Assembly: GCF_013409255.1 (NCBI RefSeq)
Contig: NZ_JACCAS010000001.1
Span: 186,001-250,000, forward strand
Direction of reading: 5' to 3'
DNA from: Paraburkholderia bryophila
Lineage (GTDB): Bacteria > Pseudomonadota > Gammaproteobacteria > Burkholderiales > Burkholderiaceae
Length of the DNA stretch: 64,000 nucleotides
A program made the translations under genes and the position numbers. Every line of letters begins with the position of its first letter. The stretch's first letter is position 1. Below the pieces are notes generated by a model that had not been told where the DNA came from, made no database searches, and worked only from the letters and a program-made list of their open reading frames with translations. Shown here piece after piece: positions 26,117-35,165 of the stretch.

Positions 26117-26668
26117 ATGATGCGATCCGACGAAGCCAGTTCACGCCGCGACCTGATGGCCTATGACGCCGTCGCGAAGTTTTTTCATTGGCTGGTGGTC
26201 GTGCTGATCGCCGCCCAGTTCGTGATCGGCTGGACCATGCCGGACATACACAAGGACACGCGGCCGGACGGGCTGATTGCGTGGCATCTCGGTGTGGGCG
26301 CGACGTTGATCGCCGTCGTGGTGCTGAGAATTGTCTGGCGTTTCACGCACAGGCCGACGCCCGCAGCGTTATCGCCTGTTCTCAGCGTCGTTTCGCATAT
26401 CACGCACGGACTGCTTTACGTCGCGCTGGTGGTCGTGCCGGTGCTGGGGTGGGCCAATGCGTCGTCGCGCGGCTGGTCGGTCAGGTTGCTGGGTCTGCTG
26501 CCCTATCCCGCCATCGCGCAGACAGGATCGCCCACCGGTCACGCAATGGGCGATATTCATGGCGTTCTGGCGTGGGTGCTGTTCGCACTGATCGCGCTGC
26601 ATGTGGCGGCAGCGCTGTTTCATCGCTTCGTGCTGAGGGACCGGATTGTGCAGCGCATGCTGCCATGA
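26117..26668 (+). CDS. Cytochrome b561 family protein
   Basis: About 183 residues with four hydrophobic segments. His residues expected to bind haem are visible in KFFHWLVVVLIAAQFVIGW, IAWHLGVGATLIA, SHITHGLLYVAL and LFALIALHVAAALFH. Such CybB-like proteins move electrons from quinol in the inner membrane. The start is uncertain: tandem ATGs at 26117 and 26120 or the ATG before AYDAVAKF at 26156; none has a strong ribosome site. The promoter upstream carries a two-component-type direct repeat shared with hopanoid genes, so envelope-stress control is suggested. Confidence 0.88.
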   Translation: MMRSDEASSRRDLMAYDAVAKFFHWLVVVLIAAQFVIGWTMPDIHKDTRPDGLIAWHLGVGATLIAVVVLRIVWRFTHRPTPAALSPVLSVVSHITHGLLYVALVVVPVLGWANASSRGWSVRLLGLLPYPAIAQTGSPTGHAMGDIHGVLAWVLFALIALHVAAALFHRFVLRDRIVQRMLP

Positions 26669-26744
26669 GCGGCCGACCCGTCGGGTAATGCGCGTCGGGT
26701 AATGCGTTGAAGCGCCGAGCCGGCAGGCGGGGCGTGGTGCTCGC

Positions 26745-27647
26745 CTAGCCTTGCTCTGCCGCGAGACGTTCAGCAGCAGAGACAGCCGCCGCAACAGCCG
26801 CCGCGTCGCGATAGCCGAGCCGCGCGGAGATCGCCTGACCCGACTCCTTCAGCAGCGCGACATAGTGCGACTTCGTATCGGCGCCGCAGCGCATGGTCGG
26901 AAACGAAACCGACAGTCCGGCGATTACGCGCCCGAAGCGGTCGAACACCGGCACGGCGAGACAGCGCAAACCTTCTTCCTGTTCCTCGTTGTCTTCGCCG
27001 TAACCCTGTTCACGCACGCGCGGCAGAATGCTCAACACAGCGTCGGCGGACGCGAGCGTTTTTTGCGTCGACTTGCGAAACTCCACATGCGAGAGCACCT
27101 CGCGCGCGTCGGCCGGGTCCATCCACGCCAGCAGCACTTTGCCGATCGCCGTGCTGTGCAGCGGATTGCGTCGGCCGATTCGCGACTGCATGCGCAGGCC
27201 GTAGTCCGCGTCGATCTTGTGGATGTAGATGATGGCGTCTTCGTCGAATGCGCCGAGGTGGACCGCTTCGCGCGTCACCGCGCCGATACGGCGCATTTCG
27301 ATGTCGGCCTCGCGTACCAGGTCGACGCTTTCCAGCGCCTTCGCGCCGAGTTCGAACAGACGGATGGTCAGCCGGTAGCGTTCGGTTTCGACTTCCTGCG
27401 TCACATAGCCGAGCGCCTTCAGCGTCTGGATCACGCGATGCACGGTGGTCTTCGACATGCCGAGCCGTTGCGACAATTCGCTGATGCCGATCTGTCCGCG
27501 CTCGCCGATCGCGCCGAGAATCGCGAACACGCGGCCGACCGACGAAGCCGATTCGCCGCGCTCGCCGCCGGCGCCGCAGTCGGCGTTGTCCGCGTCCTGC
27601 AACGACGTGGCGTCGTCGTCTTTGCGCTGTTTGCTCATTGCTGCCAT
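26745..27647 (-). CDS. IclR family regulator, probable KdgR
   Basis: 300 residues. The N-terminal winged helix (GQIGISELSQRLGMSKTTVH) and the C-terminal effector domain with LHSTAIGKVLLAWM are typical of IclR proteins. It is the last gene after kduI and kduD on the same strand, so it is likely the local repressor of 2-keto-3-deoxygluconate genes, equivalent in role to KdgR. The Met at 27647 has an AGGAAA site 8 bases upstream; a second at 27638 is possible. Ligand identity is inferred from neighbours. Two palindromes at 29470 and 29567 are candidate operators. Confidence 0.85.
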   Translation of the reverse strand: MAAMSKQRKDDDATSLQDADNADCGAGGERGESASSVGRVFAILGAIGERGQIGISELSQRLGMSKTTVHRVIQTLKALGYVTQEVETERYRLTIRLFELGAKALESVDLVREADIEMRRIGAVTREAVHLGAFDEDAIIYIHKIDADYGLRMQSRIGRRNPLHSTAIGKVLLAWMDPADAREVLSHVEFRKSTQKTLASADAVLSILPRVREQGYGEDNEEQEEGLRCLAVPVFDRFGRVIAGLSVSFPTMRCGADTKSHYVALLKESGQAISARLGYRDAAAVAAAVSAAERLAAEQG

Positions 27648-27714
27648 TTCCGTGTTTCCTCGCTATACGGTACTACCGGGCTCGATGTTCATTATCCGCG
27701 ATCCAACCCACAAC

Positions 27715-28485
27715 CTAACGCGCGAGCCATCCACCATCCACCGCCAGTGTATGCCCGTGCACATAGTCGGAAGCGGACGATGCCAGAAACACCACCGGCC
27801 CGGCGAGATCTTCCGGCGTGCCCCAGCGGTTCGCCGGAATGCGCCCGAGAATCTCGTCGTTGCGCTGCGCGTCGTCACGCAGCGCCGCCGTGTTCGCGGT
27901 CGCCATGTAGCCGGGCGCGATCGCGTTCACGTTGATGCCTTGCGCGGCCCACTCGTTGGCGAGCAGGCGCGTGAGACCGAGCACGCCGCTTTTCGATGCC
28001 GTGTACGAGGCGACCCGTATGCCGCCCTGAAACGACAGCATCGACGCCACGTTGATGATCTTGCCGCCGTCGCCCTGTTTGACGAACTGCCGCGCCGCGG
28101 CCTGCGACAGAAAGAACAGGCTCTTCAGGTTGACGTCCATCACCGCGTCCCAGTCGTCGACGCTGAATTCGAGCGCGTCCTCGCGGCGGATGATGCCCGC
28201 GTTGTTCACCAGCACGTCGATCCGGCCGAACGCCTCGACCGCGGCGCGCACGATGTCGTCGACCGGCGCGATCGACGCAAGATCGGCGCGCACGTCGGCG
28301 AAACGCCGGCCAGTGGCAGCGATGCGCGAGGCGGTGTCGCCCGGACCGGCGCGGCTCACGCCGACGATGTCGCAACCCGCGGCGGCGAGCGCGACCGCCA
28401 TGCCGGCGCCGAGCCCGGTGTTGCTGCCGGTGACGATGGCGACGCGGCCGCTGAGATCGAAAGTGTTCACGGTATTCAAGCCCAT
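27715..28485 (-). CDS. kduD: 2-dehydro-3-deoxy-D-gluconate 5-dehydrogenase
   Basis: 256 residues, the usual length for this short-chain dehydrogenase. The NAD-binding TGSNTGLGAG, the NNAG motif (VLVNNAGIIRRED) and catalytic YTASKSGV are in place. KduD reduces or oxidises the 5-position of 5-keto-4-deoxyuronate breakdown products to give 2-keto-3-deoxygluconate in pectin and galacturonan breakdown. Location between kduI and an IclR regulator supports this over a generic SDR. The ATG at 28485 lies 59 bases after the kduI stop. Confidence 0.9.
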   Translation of the reverse strand: MGLNTVNTFDLSGRVAIVTGSNTGLGAGMAVALAAAGCDIVGVSRAGPGDTASRIAATGRRFADVRADLASIAPVDDIVRAAVEAFGRIDVLVNNAGIIRREDALEFSVDDWDAVMDVNLKSLFFLSQAAARQFVKQGDGGKIINVASMLSFQGGIRVASYTASKSGVLGLTRLLANEWAAQGINVNAIAPGYMATANTAALRDDAQRNDEILGRIPANRWGTPEDLAGPVVFLASSASDYVHGHTLAVDGGWLAR

Positions 28486-28543
28486 GTCGTGTGCAAAGGA
28501 GGCGCGATATAAGCCGCGCCGACCACGCTGACCCCGCGGTCCA

Positions 28544-29380
28544 TCAACGCAGCTCGCGGACCGCGAGATGGTCCATGTCGCCGAACACCTGGTTTTCGCC
28601 GACCATGCCCCAGATGAAGGTGTACGCGCGCGTGCCGACGCCCGAATGAATCGACCAGCTCGGCGAGATCACCGCCTGTTCGTTATGCACGAGAATGTGC
28701 CGCGTTTCGTGCGGCTCGCCCATCATGTGGAAGACGGCGGCGTCGTCGGCGATGTTGAAATAGAAATACACCTCCATGCGGCGCTCGTGCGTATGGCACG
28801 GCATGGTGTTCCACAGATTGCCCGGTTCGAGTTTCGTCATGCCCATCGACAACTGGCAGGTGGGCAGCACCTCGGGCACGATGAACTTGTAGATGGTGCG
28901 ACGGTTGCTCGTGGCCGGATCGCCGAGCGTTTGCGGCGACGCTTGCGCGAGCGTGATCGTGCGGGTCGGATACGACGTATGCGCGGGCGCGCAGTTCACG
29001 TAGAACTTCGCGGGATGCGCGGCGTCGTCGCTGCCGAACGCCACGGCCTGCGCGCCCTTGCCGATATAGATAGCCTCTTCGTTGCGCACGGTATGGCGCT
29101 GGCCGTCCACATCGACCCAGCCGTCGCCGCCGATGTTGATCGCGCCGAGTTCGCGCCGCTCCAGCAACGTGCTGACGCCGATCGCCTTGCCGAGCGAGCT
29201 TGGCACTTCGACCGCGCGCGCCACCGGCCACACCCCACCGACGATGATCCGGTCGATGTGGCTATACGTGAGCTTCAGCGCATCGCGCTCAAACACCTGA
29301 TCGACGAGAAACTGTTTGCGCAGCCCCTCGGTGTCGAGCGTTTTCGCGTACTCGCTGTTGATGGCCTGTCTCACTTCCAT
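28544..29380 (-). CDS. kduI: 5-dehydro-4-deoxy-D-glucuronate isomerase
   Basis: 278 residues from the ATG at 29380, starting [20 protein letters not shown] as in known KduI proteins. The cupin metal site is visible in [16 protein letters not shown]. The enzyme isomerises 5-keto-4-deoxyuronate to the KduD substrate. A 26-residue upstream extension has no support and was dropped. It is the first gene of the kduI-kduD-iclR operon and diverges from the kdgT permease. Confidence 0.93.
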   Translation of the reverse strand: MEVRQAINSEYAKTLDTEGLRKQFLVDQVFERDALKLTYSHIDRIIVGGVWPVARAVEVPSSLGKAIGVSTLLERRELGAINIGGDGWVDVDGQRHTVRNEEAIYIGKGAQAVAFGSDDAAHPAKFYVNCAPAHTSYPTRTITLAQASPQTLGDPATSNRRTIYKFIVPEVLPTCQLSMGMTKLEPGNLWNTMPCHTHERRMEVYFYFNIADDAAVFHMMGEPHETRHILVHNEQAVISPSWSIHSGVGTRAYTFIWGMVGENQVFGDMDHLAVRELR

Positions 29381-29469
29381 GATTCGCTTTCTCCGCTCGG
29401 TTGGGGGCGCCGGCCGCGTCGGGTTCGGGACGCCGTTCTGGCCACGACTGTAGCGCAAAATTCGTATTT

Positions 29470-29484
29470 CGGAACATCGGTCCG
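29470..29484. promoter_or_regulatory. Candidate KdgR operator 1
   Basis: CGGAACATCGGTCCG, a near-palindrome inside a wider TTTCGGA...TCCGAAA dyad (29468-29486). It lies just downstream of the likely kduI -10. It matches the pattern CGGAAC-N3-GNTCC shared with the site at 29567. Confidence 0.5.
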
Positions 29485-29566
29485 AAAATATTGCGACGCG
29501 ACATCAACACTGACAAGCGTTTCGAAGCAGGCGCGGGTAAACGATAAACAGAAAACCAAACAGAAT

Positions 29567-29581
29567 CGGAACGTCGTTCCT
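29567..29581. promoter_or_regulatory. Candidate KdgR operator 2
   Basis: CGGAACGTCGTTCCT, with perfect GGAAC/GTTCC arms and a 3-base centre. It lies about 10 bases upstream of the possible kdgT -10, so binding here could control the permease gene. Confidence 0.5.
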
Positions 29582-29684
29582 ATCTCGGTGATATATTGCG
29601 CCGAAAGGGAGAGCCCGGCGTAAGAACGGGACCTTACCCCGGGTGATTCACCCGACAACGGGACGCGAAGTCCATGGAGGAGGC

Positions 29685-30713
29685 ATGAAGCTCAAGAAGG
29701 CCATCGACCGCGTACCAGGCGGCCTGATGCTGGTGCCGTTGTTGCTCGGCGCCTGTGTCCACACCTTCGCGCCCGGCGCGGGGAAATATTTCGGCTCGTT
29801 CACCAACGGTCTGATCAGCGGCACCGTGCCGATTCTGGCGGTGTGGTTCTTCTGCATGGGCGCGACGATCGACCTGCGGGCAACCGGCGTGGTGCTGCGC
29901 AAGTCGGGCACGCTGCTCATCACCAAGATGCTGGTCGCGTGGATCGCGACGCTGATCGCCGCACGCTTCATTCCGATCGACGGCGTCAAGGCGGGGCTGT
30001 TCGCGGGCCTCTCGGTGCTCGCGATCACCACGTCGATGGACATGACCAACGGCGGCCTCTACGCGGCGGTGATGCAGCAGTACGGCACGAAAGAGGAGGC
30101 CGGCGCATTCGTGCTGATGTCGGTCGAATCGGGGCCGCTCGTGAGCATGATCATTCTGGGCGCGACCGGTGTGGCGTTCTTCGAGCCGCGGCTGTTCGTC
30201 GGCGCGGTGTTGCCGTTTCTGATCGGCTTCGTGCTGGGCAATCTGGATAGCGAGTTGCGCGAGTTCTTCGGGCGCTGCGTGCATCCGCTGATTCCGTTCT
30301 TCGGCTTCGCGCTCGGCAACGGCATCGATCTAAACGTGATCGTGACGAGCGGGCTGCCGGGTGTCGTGCTCGGACTCGGAGTGATCGTCGTGACGGGCAT
30401 TCCGCTGATTCTCGCGGATCGCTGGATTGCGGGAGGCAATGGCGCGGCGGGGCTCGCGGCCTCGTCGACGGCGGGCGCCGCGGTGGCGAATCCGGCGATC
30501 ATCGGCGAGATGATTCCGCGCTTCAAACCGCTGGTGCCGGCGGCGACCGCGATGGTCGCAACCGCGTGTCTGGTGACGGCGATTCTGGTGCCGATCCTGA
30601 CGGCGCTGTGGGTGCATCGGCATCACGCGCGCAATGCGACGTCAGGCGAGGGGGTGGATGCAGGGCAGGCGCCGCCCGCGCCGTTGAATGAGCCGCGCGA
30701 CGTGCATGTTTGA
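29685..30713 (+). CDS. kdgT: 2-keto-3-deoxygluconate permease
   Basis: 342 residues beginning [20 protein letters not shown], the typical KdgT N-terminus. About ten hydrophobic segments follow, and the family's Asn/Gly-rich region [17 protein letters not shown] is present. It is a proton-linked importer of 2-keto-3-deoxygluconate in the inner membrane. The ATG at 29685 follows GGAGGAGG. It is divergent from kduI, with two candidate shared operators between. Confidence 0.93.
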   Translation: MKLKKAIDRVPGGLMLVPLLLGACVHTFAPGAGKYFGSFTNGLISGTVPILAVWFFCMGATIDLRATGVVLRKSGTLLITKMLVAWIATLIAARFIPIDGVKAGLFAGLSVLAITTSMDMTNGGLYAAVMQQYGTKEEAGAFVLMSVESGPLVSMIILGATGVAFFEPRLFVGAVLPFLIGFVLGNLDSELREFFGRCVHPLIPFFGFALGNGIDLNVIVTSGLPGVVLGLGVIVVTGIPLILADRWIAGGNGAAGLAASSTAGAAVANPAIIGEMIPRFKPLVPAATAMVATACLVTAILVPILTALWVHRHHARNATSGEGVDAGQAPPAPLNEPRDVHV

Positions 30714-30736
30714 GCGTGGGGCGGGCGGCGGCTCGC

Positions 30737-31312
30737 TCAGCGCGCCATCTTCCGCTCCAGCATCGCCTTCACCTCAGCCCATTCATCGTCGATGATGCTA
30801 AAGCGCGCCGAATTGCGTTTGCGTCCATCCGGCATGATGCGTTCGTGCCGGACGATGCCTTCCAGTTTCGCGCCGATACCCAGAATCGCCGCGCGCGATT
30901 TCTCGTTGGATTCGTCGGTGGTGAGTTGCACGCGCATGCACTGCATCGCTTCGAAGGCATGGCTCAACAGCAGATACTTCGCCTCGGTGTTCACGCCCGA
31001 CCGCTGCATCGACTGACTCAACCACGTGTGACCGATTTCGAGCTTGCGGTTGATCCGGTCGATTTTCCAGAACCGCGTGCTGCCGACAAGCTTGCCCGTG
31101 TCGCGCTTAACGATCACGAACGGCATCACCGTGCCGCCCGCCCGGCTTTCCAGCGCGGCGGCGATAAATGCGCCCATGGTCTGCGGACCCGGCACCACGG
31201 TCACGGTCATGTTCCACAATTGGCCATCCGCGGCGGCGTCGAGCAGGCCTTGCTCGTGTTCCGGCTGAAGCGGCTGAAGTTCGAGGGTCTTGCCAGTCAG
31301 CGTGGGTTGCAT
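30737..31312 (-). CDS. GNAT family N-acetyltransferase (RimJ/RimL-like)
   Basis: 191 residues from the ATG at 31312 (MQPTLTGKTLELQPLQPEHE). It shows the family's substrate-binding start, the EIGHTWLSQSMQRSGVNTEA acetyl-CoA region and the ESNEKSRAAILGIGAKLEG helix of the RimJ/RimL branch. Such proteins acetylate protein N-termini or small molecules; the target is unknown. It converges with kdgT, 23 bases away. A longer start at 31384 overlaps the terminator of the next gene. Confidence 0.85.
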   Translation of the reverse strand: MQPTLTGKTLELQPLQPEHEQGLLDAAADGQLWNMTVTVVPGPQTMGAFIAAALESRAGGTVMPFVIVKRDTGKLVGSTRFWKIDRINRKLEIGHTWLSQSMQRSGVNTEAKYLLLSHAFEAMQCMRVQLTTDESNEKSRAAILGIGAKLEGIVRHERIMPDGRKRNSARFSIIDDEWAEVKAMLERKMAR

Positions 31313-31364
31313 GAGTCGGGGCAGGGTGTCGTTGTTCACGGTCGTCACGTTCGTCACGGTCACA

Positions 31365-31396
31365 ATAAAAAAGTCCGCGAGCAATACCTCGCGGAC
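31365..31396 (-). terminator. Intrinsic terminator of the aldehyde dehydrogenase gene
   Basis: A perfect 9-bp stem (31373-31381 with 31388-31396) closes a 6-base loop, and on the minus strand TTTTTT follows. It lies 65 bases beyond the stop of the dehydrogenase at 31462. Confidence 0.9.
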
Positions 31397-31461
31397 CCGT
31401 CACAGTCAAACTAGGCAGCGGGAGCACGCGCTCCCGAACCACCTCAGGCCACAGCGAACGC

Positions 31462-32907
31462 TTAAGCCGCCGTCACCGAGACCGACTTGGTGACCAGATA
31501 AGCTTCCATCGCTTCCGGACCGCCTTCCGAGCCGTAGCCGGAATCCTTCACGCCGCCGAACGGCATTTCCGGCCAGGGCGTAGCCGGCTGGTTGATCCAC
31601 AGCATGCCGACTTCCATCTGCTGCGACAGCAGGTGCACGTTGCTGAACGACTTCGTGTACGCATAACCCGCGAGACCGAACGGCAGACGATTGGCTTCGG
31701 CAATCGCTTCTTCGAGCTTGTCGAAACCGCGAATCGCGGCGATCGGGCCGAACGGCTCGTTGTTGAACACGTCCGCTTCGAGCGACACGTTGGTCAGCAC
31801 GGTCGGCGCGAAGAAGTTGCCTTCCGAGCCGATCCGCTCGCCGCCCGTTGCTACCGTCGCGCCGGTCTTGCGCGCGTCGTCGAGCACCTTGCTCATGGCC
31901 GTCAGACGGCGCGCGTTGGCGAGCGGCCCGATCGAGGTGCCTTCCGTCAGACCGTCGCCGAGCTTGAGGCTTTCAGCATGCTTGACCAGCGCCGCGGCGA
32001 ATTCCTCGCGGATGCTGTTGTGCACCAGGAAGCGCGTCGGCGAGATACAGACCTGGCCCGCGTTGCGGAATTTCGCGCCGCCGGCGGCCTTGACCGCCAG
32101 CGCCACGTCCGCGTCTTCGGCCACGATCACCGGCGCGTGACCGCCCAGTTCCATGGTCGCGCGTTTCATGTGCGCGCCGGCCAGCGCGGCCAGTTGCTTG
32201 CCGACCGGCGTCGAGCCGGTGAACGTGACCTTGCGGATCACCGGATGCGGGATCAGATAGCTCGAAATCTCGGCCGGATCGCCGAACACGAGGCCGACCA
32301 CACCCGCCGGCACGCCGGCTTCGACGAACGCCTGCAGCAGCGCCGCCGGCGACGCCGGGGTTTCCTCCGGCGCCTTGACGAGGAACGAGCAACCGCAGGC
32401 CAGCGCCGCGCTCAGCTTGCGCACCACCTGGTTGACCGGGAAATTCCACGGCGTGAAAGCCGCGACCGGGCCGATCGGTTCCTTCAGCACCAGTTGCTGC
32501 ACCGACACGTTGCGCGGCGGCACGACCCGGCCGTAGACACGGCGGCCTTCGTCCGCGAACCACTCGATGATGTCCGCCGCGGACAGCACCTCGACGCGTG
32601 CCTCACCCAGCGGCTTGCCCTGTTCCAGCGTCATCAGACGGGCGATGTCGGCGGCGCGCGTGCGCACCAGCCCGGCGGCCTTGCGCATGATCGCGGCGCG
32701 CTCGTTGGCCGGCACCTTGCGCCAGGCTTCGAAGCCACGTTGCGCGGCGGCCAGCGCCCGGTCAAGATCGGCAATCCCGGCATGGGCCACTTTGCCGATC
32801 GGCTGGCCGGTCGCGGGATTGAGGACGTCGAGGGTCTTGCCGCTTGCGGCGTCGCACCACTCGCCGTTGATCAGGAGTTGGGTGTCGGTATAGCTCGGAA
32901 TGGCCAT
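31462..32907 (-). CDS. NAD(P)-dependent aldehyde dehydrogenase, succinate-semialdehyde dehydrogenase type
   Basis: 481 residues from the ATG at 32907, the usual GabD length. The catalytic Cys is in [18 protein letters not shown], the general-base Glu in [12 protein letters not shown], and the cofactor loop in [11 protein letters not shown]. The C-terminus [20 protein letters not shown] is characteristic of the GabD/2-oxoglutarate-semialdehyde branch. It oxidises succinate semialdehyde or a related acid to the carboxylate. No gabT is adjacent, so GABA catabolism is not shown by context. A 31-residue upstream extension was rejected. Confidence 0.88.
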   Translation of the reverse strand: MAIPSYTDTQLLINGEWCDAASGKTLDVLNPATGQPIGKVAHAGIADLDRALAAAQRGFEAWRKVPANERAAIMRKAAGLVRTRAADIARLMTLEQGKPLGEARVEVLSAADIIEWFADEGRRVYGRVVPPRNVSVQQLVLKEPIGPVAAFTPWNFPVNQVVRKLSAALACGCSFLVKAPEETPASPAALLQAFVEAGVPAGVVGLVFGDPAEISSYLIPHPVIRKVTFTGSTPVGKQLAALAGAHMKRATMELGGHAPVIVAEDADVALAVKAAGGAKFRNAGQVCISPTRFLVHNSIREEFAAALVKHAESLKLGDGLTEGTSIGPLANARRLTAMSKVLDDARKTGATVATGGERIGSEGNFFAPTVLTNVSLEADVFNNEPFGPIAAIRGFDKLEEAIAEANRLPFGLAGYAYTKSFSNVHLLSQQMEVGMLWINQPATPWPEMPFGGVKDSGYGSEGGPEAMEAYLVTKSVSVTAA

Positions 32908-33210
32908 GCTGGGGTTCCTGTAAGTGGGAAAACGACAGGCCGCGCGGTCGTGAAACATTGGGCTGAACCAGCGCGGCCAAGGATGGACTGCCGATACCAA
33001 TCATCTTATCTGATTGCAGCCGACGGCATCGACCACGCGCCCACCCGTGGTGCCCGGCACGCGGCTTGCGGCACGGCTGCCGCGACGGCGGCAACGCAGT
33101 CGAAGCGGCGTCGCGCAAAGAGGCGTAAAGTCAAATGGGAGTGGCACGAACCGGCGCGGGCCCGCGCCGGCAAATGCAGCCCAAATCAACCCGATGCACA
33201 AGGAATCGAC
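32908..33210. other. Interval between the aldehyde dehydrogenase and the cold-shock gene
   Basis: 303 bases with no gene. CAATCA (32998-33003) and TGATTG (33011-33016) form a 6-bp inverted repeat with a 7-base spacer, about 91 bases upstream of the dehydrogenase start, and may be an operator. The last part is the cold-shock gene's upstream region, with no clear promoter read. Confidence 0.45.
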
Positions 33211-33414
33211 ATGGCAACCGGCACAGTGAAATGGTTTAACGACGCGAAAGGCTTCGGCTTCATCACCCCCGACGACGGCGGCGAAGATCTGTTCGCGCAT
33301 TTCTCGGAGATTCGTTCCGAGGGCTTCAAGTCGCTGCAGGAAAACCAGAAGGTCAGCTTTGAAATCAAGCAGGGCCCGAAGGGCAAGCAGGCGGCGGATA
33401 TCAAGCCGGTGTGA
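33211..33414 (+). CDS. CspA-type cold-shock protein
   Basis: 67 residues, starting [20 protein letters not shown] after an AAGGAA ribosome site. Both RNA-binding motifs are intact: KGFGFI (RNP1) and DLFAHF (RNP2 position). These small single-domain proteins bind single-stranded RNA and act as RNA chaperones. The gene is short and monocistronic. It can be read as the C-terminal end of a very long frame starting at 31633, but that frame is antisense to the dehydrogenase and was rejected. Confidence 0.95.
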   Translation: MATGTVKWFNDAKGFGFITPDDGGEDLFAHFSEIRSEGFKSLQENQKVSFEIKQGPKGKQAADIKPV

Positions 33415-33743
33415 AGGCGCGGGCAGCCGGTCCGTGCACCGCGAGTGCGCGGCCGGTTATGCGCTGCGGGTAGCGTCGGCGTAGTCTCGAACCGTCCGCG
33501 AAATCGCCTTCCGGTTGTAATAAATTTTGCCTGGAAGCGATGGTACAAACTCGTCGGAGCCAGGCCGACGAGCGGACCTCCACGTCAGCGCCACGCGCGC
33601 TGCGGCGGGCGTTTTTTTCTTCAGGTTTCCTTCAGCTTCGCTCCGTAGTATTAGCGAGATTCGCCCGTTTCCCCGCGGGTAAGCGTGCCGATAGTTTTCC
33701 GACAGAAAACTGAAAGCACTCATCAAGGCTTGCCGGAGCGTCA
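33415..33743. other. 329-base interval upstream of hpnJ
   Basis: No gene is supported. An imperfect GC-rich hairpin near 33430-33460 could end the cold-shock transcript. The response-regulator-type promoter at 33619-33651 drives hpnJ. Confidence 0.5.
33619..33651 (+). promoter_or_regulatory. PmrA/QseB-type box and -10 upstream of hpnJ
   Basis: CTTCAG (33619-33624), five bases, CTTCAG (33630-33635), ten bases, then TAGTAT (33646-33651). The two hexamers are identical and the second sits where a -35 box would be, as expected for activation by an OmpR-family regulator. The transcript would start about 33658, 86 bases before hpnJ. Confidence 0.7.
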
Positions 33744-35165
33744 ATGAAAACCCTGTTTTTGCAGGCGCCGTCGTACGACGGCTTCGACGGTGGCGCGGGT
33801 TCGCGCTATCAGGCCAAGCGTGAAGTCCGCTCGTTCTGGTACCCGACGTGGCTCGCCCAGCCCGCCGCGCTGGTGCCCGACAGCCGTGTGCTCGACGCAC
33901 CCGCCGACGGTTTGTCCGTCGACGCCACGCTCGATATCGCCCAGCAATACGATCTGGTGGTAATCCACACCAGCACGCCGTCTTTCCCCACCGACGCGCT
34001 ATTCGCCGAAGACCTGAAAAAGCGCAAGCCCACGCTGCTGGTCGGCATGGTCGGCGCGAAGGTCGCGGTCGATCCGCACAATTCGCTGGTCGCGAGCGAG
34101 GCGATCGATTTCGTCTGCCGCGAAGAGTTCGATTTCACCTGCCAGGAAGTCGCCGAAGGCAAACCGTTCGCGCAGATCAAAGGTCTGAGCTACCGCGCGC
34201 CCGACGGCTCGATCGAACACAACGAGGCCCGTCCGATCCTCGAGAACATGGACGAGTTGCCGTTCGTCGCGCCGATCTACCAGCGCGATCTGAAGATCGA
34301 CAACTACTTCATCGGCTATCTGAAGCACCCGTACGTGTCGATCTACACGGGCCGCGGCTGCCGCTCGAAATGCACGTTCTGCCTGTGGCCGCAAACGGTG
34401 GGCGGGCATCGCTACCGCACGCGCTCCACGGAGAACGTGCTGGAAGAAGTGAAGTGGATTCGCGACAACATGCCTGAAGTCAAAGAGATCATGTTCGACG
34501 ACGACACCTTCACCGACTTCAAGCCACGCGTCGAGGAAATCGCGCGCGGCCTCGGCAAACTGGGCGTGACGTGGTCCTGCAACGCGAAGGCGAACGTGCC
34601 TTACGCGACGCTGAAAATCATGAAGGAAAACGGCCTGCGTTTGCTGCTGGTGGGCTACGAATCGGGCGACGACCAGATCCTGCTGAACATCAAGAAGGGT
34701 TTGCGCACCGATATCGCGCGCCGTTTCAGCGACGATTGCCGCAAGCTCGGCATCAAGATTCACGGCACCTTCATTCTCGGCCTGCCCGGCGAGACGCAGG
34801 ACACGATCCAGAAGACGATCGAGTACGCGAAAGAGATCAATCCCCATACCATCCAGGTCTCGCTCGCCGCCCCGTATCCGGGCACGACGCTGTACAACCA
34901 GGCGGTTGAAAACGGTTGGCTCGAAGAGAACAAGGTGATCAATCTCGTCAGCAAATCGGGCGTGCAGCTGGCGGCGATCGGCTATCCGCATCTGTCGCGC
35001 GACGAGATCTACCATCAGCTCGAAAACTTCTACAAGCGTTTCTATTTCCGGCCGTCGAAGATCTGGGAAATTCTGCGCGAGATGCTGACCAGTTGGGACA
35101 TGATGAAACGACGCCTGCGTGAAGGCGTCGAATTCTTCCGCTTCCTGCGCGCTCACGAGGCGTGA
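33744..35165 (+). CDS. hpnJ: Hopanoid B12-binding radical SAM protein HpnJ
   Basis: 473 residues. An N-terminal cobalamin-binding-like domain (from MKTLFLQAPSYDGFDGGAGS) precedes the radical SAM core, whose cluster-binding motif is GRGCRSKCTFCLWP (C-x3-C-x2-C, about residues 210-220). HpnJ is needed to form the cyclitol ether head group of bacteriohopanetetrol by ring contraction, as shown in Burkholderia cenocepacia. The stop overlaps the next gene's GTG. The gene starts a hopanoid side-chain cluster and has a candidate PmrA/QseB-type promoter. Confidence 0.92.
   Translation: MKTLFLQAPSYDGFDGGAGSRYQAKREVRSFWYPTWLAQPAALVPDSRVLDAPADGLSVDATLDIAQQYDLVVIHTSTPSFPTDALFAEDLKKRKPTLLVGMVGAKVAVDPHNSLVASEAIDFVCREEFDFTCQEVAEGKPFAQIKGLSYRAPDGSIEHNEARPILENMDELPFVAPIYQRDLKIDNYFIGYLKHPYVSIYTGRGCRSKCTFCLWPQTVGGHRYRTRSTENVLEEVKWIRDNMPEVKEIMFDDDTFTDFKPRVEEIARGLGKLGVTWSCNAKANVPYATLKIMKENGLRLLLVGYESGDDQILLNIKKGLRTDIARRFSDDCRKLGIKIHGTFILGLPGETQDTIQKTIEYAKEINPHTIQVSLAAPYPGTTLYNQAVENGWLEENKVINLVSKSGVQLAAIGYPHLSRDEIYHQLENFYKRFYFRPSKIWEILREMLTSWDMMKRRLREGVEFFRFLRAHEA

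Larger units (their letters stand above)
29381..29684. other. kduI/kdgT divergent control region
   Basis: 304 bases with two similar operator-like palindromes. On the minus strand a possible kduI promoter has TTGTCA and CAATAT with 17-base spacing, with the first palindrome just downstream. On the plus strand TATATT at 29592-29597 may be the kdgT -10, next to the second palindrome. Confidence 0.5.

Noticed and set aside
31633..33414. A 593-codon plus-strand frame that ends with a cold-shock protein
   Set aside because: Only the last 67 codons are a real gene with its own ribosome site and ATG; the rest is antisense to the aldehyde dehydrogenase.
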